Of a stretch of 64,000 nucleotides of DNA, positions 56,822 to 64,000 are shown in pieces. The notes under the pieces were generated by a model, which did no database searches, was not told the origin of the DNA, and saw nothing but the letters and a program-made list of their open reading frames with translations. Source of the DNA: Pseudoalteromonas sp. MM1 (lineage in GTDB: Bacteria; Pseudomonadota; Gammaproteobacteria; Enterobacterales; Alteromonadaceae); contig NZ_AP027922.1 of assembly GCF_030296835.1 (NCBI RefSeq), positions 558,001 through 622,000 of the forward strand. The letters are read 5' to 3'. The position numbers and the translations under genes are program-made. The stretch's first letter is position 1. Each line of letters opens with the position of its first letter.

Positions 56822-59716
56822 TTAGTGCGAAACCACAATTAAACGTATTGCATCAAGCTTTAACTGGGCTTTTTGAATATGCGTTGTCAGCTCGCTGCGC
56901 TGCTTATCGAAGAAGGTAATTTCTTCTTGGCGAATATTAGGATTAATTTGCTTAAGCGCTTCAAGGCGGGCTTGTTCTTCGCCTAGGGTGCTTTGCATTT
57001 TTTCAAGAGATGCACTGCGTATAACCTCAAGCTGCTGCTGCGCCATGTCTTTTGCGGTGTTGATCATTGGATGAACCGCACCTTGTAAAGCACCTGCTAA
57101 TTTACTTGCTGTTTGGCGACCAACGGCTGAAAGCTGCTGGTTAAAGCTATCAAACGCTACATTTTCACCTAGGTTATTACTGGCTTTATCAAGCAATATG
57201 CGAATAGGCGTTGGTGGTAAAAAGCGTCCTACTTGCAGGGCTTTTGGTGCCATAGCTTCGGCTACAAAAATCAGCTCAACAAAAAAGGTGCCTGGCGGCA
57301 ATTTTTTGTTTTTAAGCAAAGCAACCGATGCACTACCAAAGTCATCATCACAAATCATGTCCATCGTGCCTTGCACCATAGGATGATCCCAGCTAATAAA
57401 ATGCACGTCTTCTTGCGAAAGAGCAGTATCGCGGTCAAAGGTAACCGTCATGCCATCTTCTTTTAAGCTTGGGAACGAAGCACTTAGCATATGCTCTGTT
57501 GGCTTTAAAATAATGGTGTTTTCGCCTTTGTCTTCTTGGCTTACACCAAACGTGTCGAATACGTTGATCATATAACTTGGTAACTCAAATTGGTTATCAA
57601 GTGCTTCGATATCTTCAACCAGCGAGTCGGCAGCGCCTTGGCCAGATGAATGTAGCTCTAATAGACGGTCACGGCCACTTTCCATTTGCTTGCGCAACAC
57701 GGCATTTTGCTTGGCTACTTGCTCAAGTAGTGGGTCGAGCTCTTCTTCATCACAATTATGTGCAGCAATGTACTCAAGTAAGTCTTCGCTAAACTCTTTA
57801 TACAATAGTTGGCCGGTAGTTGATGTGCTCTCAAACGCATCAAGGCCTTCGTTGTACCAACGAAGTAATACTTCTTGCGCGGTGTTTTCAAAATACGGCA
57901 CATGAATATTTACATCTTGCGTTTGACCAATGCGGTCTAATCGACCGATACGTTGCTCAAGTAAGTCAGGGTTTAGTGGTAGATCAAATAACACTAAATG
58001 ATGCGAAAACTGGAAGTTACGACCTTCTGAACCAATCTCTGAACACAGCAGTATTTGTGCGTTGTCGTATTCATCAGCAAAAAATGCTGCTGCGCGGTCA
58101 CGCTCAATAATCGACATGCCCTCGTGGAACACAGAGGCTTTTATTGCTTCACGCTCACGCAAAATTTGTTCAAGGCTAATCGCAGTTTCGGCTTTGGCAC
58201 AAATAAGCAGTACTTTTTCGTGCTTTAGGGTTTTAAGTGTGTTGATTAACCAATCTACACGTGGGTCAAATGCGCCCCAGCTTGCACTTTCACCTTCAAA
58301 CTCTTGAAAGATTTTTTCAGGGAATAGCGCGCGTTGTGCACTTAGCTCTGCACTTTGTATACCGCTCATGCTGCCAAGCACCGACATAGCTGTTTTGTAC
58401 TGCTTTGGCAGTGCCATAGGGTAAGCATGTAATTTACGGCTAGGGTAGCCATCAATTCCGCTGCGGCTGTTTCTAAACAAAATACGGCCTGTGCCGTGGC
58501 GATCAAGCAGCATGTTAAGTATTTCTTTACGGGCCGGTAAATCACCTTGCTGCGCTTTTTCAAGCACATCGGTAATATCGGTCTCTTTTAATAGCTCAAT
58601 GAGTGTGGCTTTGGCTGTATCATCAAGGGCTTGCGCTTGCAGCAGCTGATTTGCCGCTTCGGCAACGTCTTTGTAGTTAGCTTCTTCTTCTTTGAATACG
58701 TCGTAGTCGTAAAACCTATCTGGGTCGAGCAATTGTAAGCGGGCAAAGTGACTACGATGACCAAGTTGATCTGGCGTTGCAGTTAATAAAATAAGCCCCG
58801 GAATATCTTGGCTAAGTTCGGCCATACGCTGATATTCGGTGCTCGGCTTACCATTGTTAATACTTAGGTGGTGCGCTTCATCAACAACTAATAAGTCCCA
58901 ATCAGCCAATGTTGCTTGTTCAAACCAACGTTTTTTCTTGGTTAAAAACTCAAGGCTGGTAAGTACCAGTTGCTCGGTATCAAACACGTTTGGTGAGTCG
59001 GCAAAGGCTTCGTCGCAACGCTCTTCATCAAAAATAGAAAAACGTAAATTAAAGCGGCGTAGCATTTCTACTAACCATTGGTGTTGTAGGTTTTCTGGCA
59101 CCACAATAAGTACACGGCTAGCACGACCGCTAATTATTTGTTGGTGTAAAATCATACCTGCTTCAATGGTTTTACCAAGGCCTACTTCATCTGAAAGCAG
59201 TACACGTGGAGCAAAACGTTTACCTACTTCTTGTGCAATGTAAAGCTGGTGCGGGATAAGGTTAGCGCGCTGACCAATCAAACCCTTAATAGGCGATTGC
59301 TGGCGCTGGAATTGGTGTTGCCATGTTTGGTAACGCAAAGTGTAGCGATCGAAACGATCTACTTGGCCCGCAAATAAACGATCTTGCGGTTTATTAAACT
59401 TAATAAAATGATCTAGAAAGGTTTCTTTTAGCTTTGCTTGCTCGCCGGTATCGATACGTGTACCTACGTAGCAAAGTAGTTCACCTTGCACTTCGATAGA
59501 CTCTACTTCTAATTCCCATTCTTCAACGCTTTTGATCACATCACCTGGATTAAATGCCACACGGGTAACCGGTGCTTCTGCTGTAGAATAAACACGGTTT
59601 TCACCACTGGCAGGAAATAAAATGCTGACCTGACGGCCTTCAATGGCAACTACGGTGCCTAATCCTAAATCTGACTCTGTATCACTGATCCAACGCTGAC
59701 CTAAGGAAAAATTCAT
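56822..59716 (-). CDS. rapA: RNA polymerase-associated SWI2/SNF2 ATPase
   Basis: RapA binds RNA polymerase and recycles it from stalled post-termination complexes. With the ATG at 59716 (start MNFSLGQRWISDTESDLGLG) it is 964 aa, matching RapA; an open frame extends 20 codons further upstream without support. N-terminal Tudor-like domains are followed by Walker A SDEVGLGKTIEAGMI (about 158-172), the DEAH box VVDEAHHL (about 260), helicase C motifs (SEIGSEGRNFQFSHHLVLFDLPLNPDLLEQRIGRLDRIGQ split over about 555-595) and a C-terminal coiled coil. It is monocistronic. Confidence 0.96.
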   Translation of the reverse strand: MNFSLGQRWISDTESDLGLGTVVAIEGRQVSILFPASGENRVYSTAEAPVTRVAFNPGDVIKSVEEWELEVESIEVQGELLCYVGTRIDTGEQAKLKETFLDHFIKFNKPQDRLFAGQVDRFDRYTLRYQTWQHQFQRQQSPIKGLIGQRANLIPHQLYIAQEVGKRFAPRVLLSDEVGLGKTIEAGMILHQQIISGRASRVLIVVPENLQHQWLVEMLRRFNLRFSIFDEERCDEAFADSPNVFDTEQLVLTSLEFLTKKKRWFEQATLADWDLLVVDEAHHLSINNGKPSTEYQRMAELSQDIPGLILLTATPDQLGHRSHFARLQLLDPDRFYDYDVFKEEEANYKDVAEAANQLLQAQALDDTAKATLIELLKETDITDVLEKAQQGDLPARKEILNMLLDRHGTGRILFRNSRSGIDGYPSRKLHAYPMALPKQYKTAMSVLGSMSGIQSAELSAQRALFPEKIFQEFEGESASWGAFDPRVDWLINTLKTLKHEKVLLICAKAETAISLEQILREREAIKASVFHEGMSIIERDRAAAFFADEYDNAQILLCSEIGSEGRNFQFSHHLVLFDLPLNPDLLEQRIGRLDRIGQTQDVNIHVPYFENTAQEVLLRWYNEGLDAFESTSTTGQLLYKEFSEDLLEYIAAHNCDEEELDPLLEQVAKQNAVLRKQMESGRDRLLELHSSGQGAADSLVEDIEALDNQFELPSYMINVFDTFGVSQEDKGENTIILKPTEHMLSASFPSLKEDGMTVTFDRDTALSQEDVHFISWDHPMVQGTMDMICDDDFGSASVALLKNKKLPPGTFFVELIFVAEAMAPKALQVGRFLPPTPIRILLDKASNNLGENVAFDSFNQQLSAVGRQTASKLAGALQGAVHPMINTAKDMAQQQLEVIRSASLEKMQSTLGEEQARLEALKQINPNIRQEEITFFDKQRSELTTHIQKAQLKLDAIRLIVVSH

Positions 59717-60022
59717 GTATGTCTCGTCTATGAAGAAAAAGGCGGCTATGTTACCTGTTACATAACACCACTGCAAGGCGCTATTTGACTCACTTTTAAT
59801 TAATTTTATAAGTGCGAATTAATCCCATTAACAGTGCTAACAAATGGCTCTTTTTTAGGTAAATAAAAACTATATTGTGTTTGTAATAAAACGGACTTTT
59901 ATGACAAATAGACTAAACTTAGATTATGCCTTAGCAATTAAGTATTGCAGGTTTAAATTTAGGCCCGTTTTACTTAGTTATTTTGGTATAGCATAAAAAT
60001 CATAAAACGTAAGGAAAGTGCT

Positions 60023-61420
60023 ATGGAAAAAGCTTCGAACCTTGAAAGTAAAATGTATGTGCTAGACACCAATGTGTTACTCCACGAACCCCTCGCTTAT
60101 TTGTCTTTCCAAGAGCATCATGTTGTCATCCCAATGACCGTTTTAGAAGAACTTGACCACATTAAAGATAGAAAACACGATGTAAGCCGCGATGCACGAG
60201 TGGCTATTCGCGGCCTAGATGAAGTACTAAAAGATGCGACTCCTGAGCAAATGTTGCAGGGGGTTGCACTGCCGAGCAATAAAAAAGCAAATGCTAATTC
60301 AACCGGTACGCTCATTATTGTTAATGACCACCTTTTTGCAGATTCTATTTCTGGATTACCGGGGGATGAAAACGACCACCGCATTATTAACTGCGCCGTG
60401 TATTTACAAAAACAGCACAGCGATTCAAAAATAGTATTGGTGACAAAAGATATAAACATGCGCCTTAAAGCGAAAGGCGCAGGCCTAAAATATGTTGAAG
60501 ATTACCGTACCGACCAACTCATTGACGATATAGCGCTTTTAACCAGTGGTTATAAAAAAATAGAGGGCGATTTTTGGCAGCACGTAGGGCAATGCGAAAC
60601 ACAGCAGCATGGCCGTGATACGTTTCATTATGTAGCAAAAAACTTAATTCCAGATGTATTTTGCAATGAGTACATACTTGATGGCAGCGAGCACTTTGCT
60701 GCGCGGGTAAAATCGTACGATAACGAGCGTATTAAATTAAAAGATATTAGTGTTGAGCGTTTAATGCACCAGCAAGCATGGGGTGTTAAACCTAAAAATG
60801 TTTATCAAGGTATGGCACTTGATGCTTTATTAGACCCAAGTATTGAGTTGGTTATTTTAACCGGCCCAGCTGGGTGTGGTAAAACGTTGCTAGCGCTTGC
60901 TAGTGCACTTGAAATGGTGATTGAACGCGGTATTTACGACAAGGTTATAGTAACGCGTAATACGCCTGAAATAGCCGAGTCTATTGGTTTTTTGCCCGGT
61001 ACCGAAGAAGAAAAAATGGCACCGTGGTTAGCGGCAATTACCGACACCTTAGAGGTGCTACACAAAGGAGATGAAAACCCAATTTCGAGCCGTAATTACA
61101 TAATGGAAAAAGCCAATATACAGTTTAAGTCGGTAAACTTTATGCGTGGGCGTAGTATTCAAAATGCAGTGGTTATTTTGGATGAGAGCCAAAACTTAAC
61201 GGCGTCTCAGCTTAAAACCATTATTACCCGCTGTGGTGAGGGAACAAAACTAATTTGTAGCGGTAATTTAGCACAAATAGATAGCAACTATTTAACCCCC
61301 GTTACTTCAGGTCTTACTTATATTGTTGAGCGTTTTAAAGACTTTGAAGGCAGTGCAACAGTTAATTTAAACGGGGTAGTGCGCAGCCGTTTAGCCTCCT
61401 TTGCAGAAGAAAATTTATAA
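60023..61420 (+). CDS. phoH: PhoH family protein with PIN domain
   Basis: This 465-aa PhoH2-type protein fuses an N-terminal PIN ribonuclease domain to a PhoH ATPase. PIN residues are in KMYVLDTNVLLHEP (10-23), with further acidic residues around ENDHRIINCAVYL and VTKDINMRLKAKG. The ATPase has Walker A LTGPAGCGKTLLALASAL (about 280-297) and Walker B VVILDESQNLT. It is predicted to be an RNA helicase/nuclease. The symbol is the family name. A long hairpin follows the gene. Confidence 0.9.
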   Translation: MEKASNLESKMYVLDTNVLLHEPLAYLSFQEHHVVIPMTVLEELDHIKDRKHDVSRDARVAIRGLDEVLKDATPEQMLQGVALPSNKKANANSTGTLIIVNDHLFADSISGLPGDENDHRIINCAVYLQKQHSDSKIVLVTKDINMRLKAKGAGLKYVEDYRTDQLIDDIALLTSGYKKIEGDFWQHVGQCETQQHGRDTFHYVAKNLIPDVFCNEYILDGSEHFAARVKSYDNERIKLKDISVERLMHQQAWGVKPKNVYQGMALDALLDPSIELVILTGPAGCGKTLLALASALEMVIERGIYDKVIVTRNTPEIAESIGFLPGTEEEKMAPWLAAITDTLEVLHKGDENPISSRNYIMEKANIQFKSVNFMRGRSIQNAVVILDESQNLTASQLKTIITRCGEGTKLICSGNLAQIDSNYLTPVTSGLTYIVERFKDFEGSATVNLNGVVRSRLASFAEENL

Positions 61421-61434
61421 CTTGCGCAGAACAA

Positions 61435-61472
61435 TTTGGCTCGATAGTCTAGTGGCTGACTATCGGGCCAAA
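61435..61472 (+). terminator. Long hairpin between phoH and the histidine kinase gene
   Basis: TTTGGCTCGATAGTC faces GACTATCGGGCCAAA: 14 of 15 positions are Watson-Crick and one is a G-T pair, with an 8-base loop. There is no T tract after it, so it may be a weak terminator, an RNA-stability hairpin, or an attenuator before the next gene, whose start is 15 bp downstream. Confidence 0.5.
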
Positions 61473-61486
61473 ACTTAGGCAAAACG

Positions 61487-64000
61487 TTGAAATTTTTACC
61501 TCTAAAAGACTATTACCGCTCTTTATTTGTAGCATTATTTGTTCCCTTATTTGTGGCATTTTTACTGTGTTTGCATTTGTATAATATAAAAGTTGATCGT
61601 GCCATAGAAAAACGCCAAGCCGATTTTGAGCAAGTATCGGCTCAAGTTAGCCATATAATGAGCTCGGTAAATGACTTTTTCGACAATGCCTTTACATCAT
61701 ATCAACAGCCTAGTGCTGAACAATTTAACCGTAACTTACTTGAAGGTATAAATCAGTACGATAATTACTACTACCGCCACTTTAGTCAGCGCCGAGGCGA
61801 AATAGTCGGTAAAGGGCAGTTTGCTTTTTCTAACCGTGCGTTGATTCAGTGGCAGCAAGCTACAAGCTTAAGCCCAACTTTTAATACCGCGTTATCACTT
61901 ATGCAATCGTTATCGGCCGTTGCCTATGTTGATGACGCGGGGTTTGCGTATGTTGTAAGACGCAACAAAAGTCAAAGCACCATGCTTAGTAAAATTTTAA
62001 ATGGCCGTTTTAAGCCTACATTTGCACCTGGCCAGCTTACTTCCAGCCCCATAGTAAAAATACACGACAGTGCCTACTTTGCCATTGGTCGCAAAAAACA
62101 GCCAAATTCGTCCGACTATATAATTTTAATATACGATTTAGAAGCCATGTCTAGCTGGCTTAAAAAGGTAGCTCCAAGCGAGGGTGAGTATGTGTTTATG
62201 AACCAATCGCATCAGGTGATAGCCAGCTCTGTTAAGCAGTTAAACGAAGCAACAGCCTTAAAAGATTATTGGCCTGAATTAACTCATGACGATAAAAAAA
62301 TAAACTTAGCGAATAACACAGATGCACAGTTTTTTATGCAAGCCATGGGGAACTTGCCTATTCATGCGGCGTTTTATGAACCGCAAATAAATATGATCAC
62401 GCCAATTAGGTATGAGGTATTTTTGGAATTTGTGTTTTTAACGTTATTTTTAAGCTTAATGTTTGCCGTATTTTTTTGGTTAAGCCAACGTATTTTTGTG
62501 AGACCAATGACCCATTTAATGCAGTATTTTGAGCAAAATGATGGCCCTAATGAAACACTTTCAAGTTACCCGATCCCATTAAATTGGCAGCCTTGGTTTT
62601 CTCGCGTTAAATATGTTTTTGATAAAAATGCGCAGTTAGTTGAGTCATTACAAGAGGCTAATAAAGAACTCGATGAGCAGCTACAGCTACAATCACAAAA
62701 GCTAAAACGCAGCTACGAAGCAAAAGAGCGACACTTAGCGCTATTAAATACGATGCTAAATAGTGTGCCTGATCTGATTTATTTTAAAAATATTGATGGC
62801 TCTTTTTTAGGGTGTAACAAAGCATTTGAAGCCTATGTAGGCAAAGAACAAGCAACCCTAGTCGGCAAGCGTATTGAAGACTTAGACAGTGACGATTTAC
62901 AGTTAAGCCTGCTTGAAAAACAAGTGCTGCAAACCAAAAGTAGTATTGAACAACGCATAGATAGCACCGATAAATCGTATCAATTAACCATTGCCCCATT
63001 TTATAACGAGCACCAGCATTTATTAGGTACTATGGGGATTGGAAGAGACATTACTGAGCAGCAGCAAACCCTATCGGCGTTAAAATCGTCAGAATCTAAA
63101 TTTAGAAGCGCGATAGAGTTTGCAGCAAACAGTGTGTTGCTACTCTCGCTTGAGCATACCATATTGCAAGTTAACAAAGCGGCTCGTAAGTTATTTTCAC
63201 AGCAAGATATTTTAACTGGTGAACCGCTTAAAAAGCTGTTTGATGAGGCGCAGTGGCAAGAAATAAAAAAAACGCTTTGTCACTTACTAGATGATAAAAA
63301 ACGGGTTTATCATTTAACGCTCTCACAAGGAAAATTAACAAGTTGGCTACAGCTGAGTGTGTCGCTGGTGTGGGATGAAAACCGAGACCCTTCTTACTAT
63401 GTTATTCATATTCAAGATGTGAGCGCGCTCACTAAAGCAAAGCATGACGCAGAGCGTGCAACAATAGCTAAAAGCCGCTTTATTGCTAATTTAAGTCATG
63501 AGATCCGCACGCCGCTTAACGCAGTACTCGGTTTGTTAGACATGATAGTAGAGCAAGGCTTAACAAATAAGCAGCTGCAACAAACAAAGCAGGCTAAAAA
63601 CGCAGCGCAAAGCTTATTGCTAATGCTAAACAGAATGCTTGACTTTGCTCGCGTAGAAAGTGCGCAAGCACAAATAAAACCGGTGCCTTTTTGTTTAGTT
63701 GAACTGATTGATATTTGCGAGAGCTTAACGGCGCCGTTATGCCAAAACAAAGGATTAAGCTTTAATATTGAAATAGACCCTTTAATTAACCCTGTGATTA
63801 TTGGTGATTCAATACGATTGCAACAAATACTAGGTAACTTACTTACCAATGCCGTTAAGTTTACTAATAAAGGCAGTATTACCTTAAAAATGGTGCTTGA
63901 TGAAAATGACGTTTTAGATCAGCAACGTATTTGTTTTCACGTGATCGACACAGGGGTAGGTATTGCCAAAGCTGACCAACGACGACTATTTGATGCGTTT
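61487..64000 (+). CDS. Membrane-bound PAS sensor histidine kinase (3' end outside window)
   Basis: An open frame runs from a TTG at 61487 (LKFLPLKDYYRSLF) to the window edge, at least 838 codons. TM1 is near residues 10-30 (VALFVPLFVAFLLCLHLYNI). A periplasmic sensor region of about 270 residues follows, then TM2 near 305-330 (FVFLTLFLSLMFAVFFWL). A coiled linker leads to a PAS domain (LNTMLNSVPDLIYFKNIDGS) and a second PAS-like segment. HisKA carries the phosphoacceptor in ANLSHEIRTPLNAVLG, and the ATPase N-box is NLLTNAVKFTNKG. It is probably a hybrid kinase of the BarA/ArcB style, but the C-terminus is not visible. The start codon is uncertain because no ATG with a good site lies nearby. 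Confidence 0.88.
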   Translation, partial: MKFLPLKDYYRSLFVALFVPLFVAFLLCLHLYNIKVDRAIEKRQADFEQVSAQVSHIMSSVNDFFDNAFTSYQQPSAEQFNRNLLEGINQYDNYYYRHFSQRRGEIVGKGQFAFSNRALIQWQQATSLSPTFNTALSLMQSLSAVAYVDDAGFAYVVRRNKSQSTMLSKILNGRFKPTFAPGQLTSSPIVKIHDSAYFAIGRKKQPNSSDYIILIYDLEAMSSWLKKVAPSEGEYVFMNQSHQVIASSVKQLNEATALKDYWPELTHDDKKINLANNTDAQFFMQAMGNLPIHAAFYEPQINMITPIRYEVFLEFVFLTLFLSLMFAVFFWLSQRIFVRPMTHLMQYFEQNDGPNETLSSYPIPLNWQPWFSRVKYVFDKNAQLVESLQEANKELDEQLQLQSQKLKRSYEAKERHLALLNTMLNSVPDLIYFKNIDGSFLGCNKAFEAYVGKEQATLVGKRIEDLDSDDLQLSLLEKQVLQTKSSIEQRIDSTDKSYQLTIAPFYNEHQHLLGTMGIGRDITEQQQTLSALKSSESKFRSAIEFAANSVLLLSLEHTILQVNKAARKLFSQQDILTGEPLKKLFDEAQWQEIKKTLCHLLDDKKRVYHLTLSQGKLTSWLQLSVSLVWDENRDPSYYVIHIQDVSALTKAKHDAERATIAKSRFIANLSHEIRTPLNAVLGLLDMIVEQGLTNKQLQQTKQAKNAAQSLLLMLNRMLDFARVESAQAQIKPVPFCLVELIDICESLTAPLCQNKGLSFNIEIDPLINPVIIGDSIRLQQILGNLLTNAVKFTNKGSITLKMVLDENDVLDQQRICFHVIDTGVGIAKADQRRLFDAF

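Noticed and set aside
57577..58569. Several ORFs of 60-100 aa inside rapA
   Set aside because: They are other-frame or antisense readings of a well-supported 964-aa gene.

Overview
The window looks like a chromosomal segment of a marine gammaproteobacterium of the order Alteromonadales, most likely Pseudoalteromonas. This rests on AT-rich coding style, recognisable protein families (DUF3016, DUF2333, TIGR04219, TIGR03899, YgiQ, Wzi), canonical gammaproteobacterial gene orders, and many short intergenic repeats. No plasmid or prophage genes and no complete insertion sequence are visible.

Layout. 1-9.8 kb: envelope sugar metabolism (UDP-glucuronate epimerase-like, galU, Wzi capsule-anchoring porin, galE), with yggN, a four-helix-bundle (S23/IVP) gene and rsuA, separated by unusually repeat-rich intergenic DNA. 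10-12.2 kb: two DUF3016 paralogues and two small unknown genes. 12.2-15.1 kb: the complete EF-P system (epmB / efp-epmA), with a MITE-like element inserted against the end of epmB. 15.6-18.7 kb: a TonB-dependent receptor, a thioesterase and a META-domain protein. 18.8-25.4 kb: a TPP-riboswitch-controlled thiamine operon, thiC-thiO-thiS-thiG-thiDE-thiF. 25.9-28.7 kb: psd-rsgA and orn. 28.7-29.6 kb: three tRNA-Gly(GCC) genes interleaved with seven tRNA-like partial repeats. 29.8-33 kb: yjbQ-cheX, zur, marC, dusA. 33.2-36.9 kb: a sigma-54-preceded pspA-pspC locus followed by envelope genes. 36.9-45 kb: TIGR03899, SRPBCC, an EAL-type response regulator, ygiQ and a chemoreceptor. 45.1-51.8 kb: the classical lptD-surA-pdxA-rsmA-apaG-apaH run. 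51.9-56.7 kb: amgK-murU-djlA, DUF3530, rluA and a ParDE toxin-antitoxin pair. 56.8-64 kb: rapA, phoH and a histidine kinase cut by the window end.

The most unusual content is non-coding. (i) Heptanucleotide tandem arrays occur at no fewer than ten intergenic sites. Most fit the pattern T-R-A-Y-M-R-C, with one base set homogenised within each array. Several share flanking modules and copy numbers, and several sit directly on stop codons. One pair brackets the four-helix-bundle gene. (ii) Dozens of short imperfect hairpins carry a GTAG head, paired head-to-head as in REP/BIME elements, and one cluster forms a roughly 163-bp tandem array. (iii) A tRNA-Gly cluster contains 77-bp units that carry only the first 18 bases of the tRNA. 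(iv) A TA-flanked MITE supplies the last codons of epmB.

All calls were made by reading the sequence and from knowledge of protein families; no database search was run.
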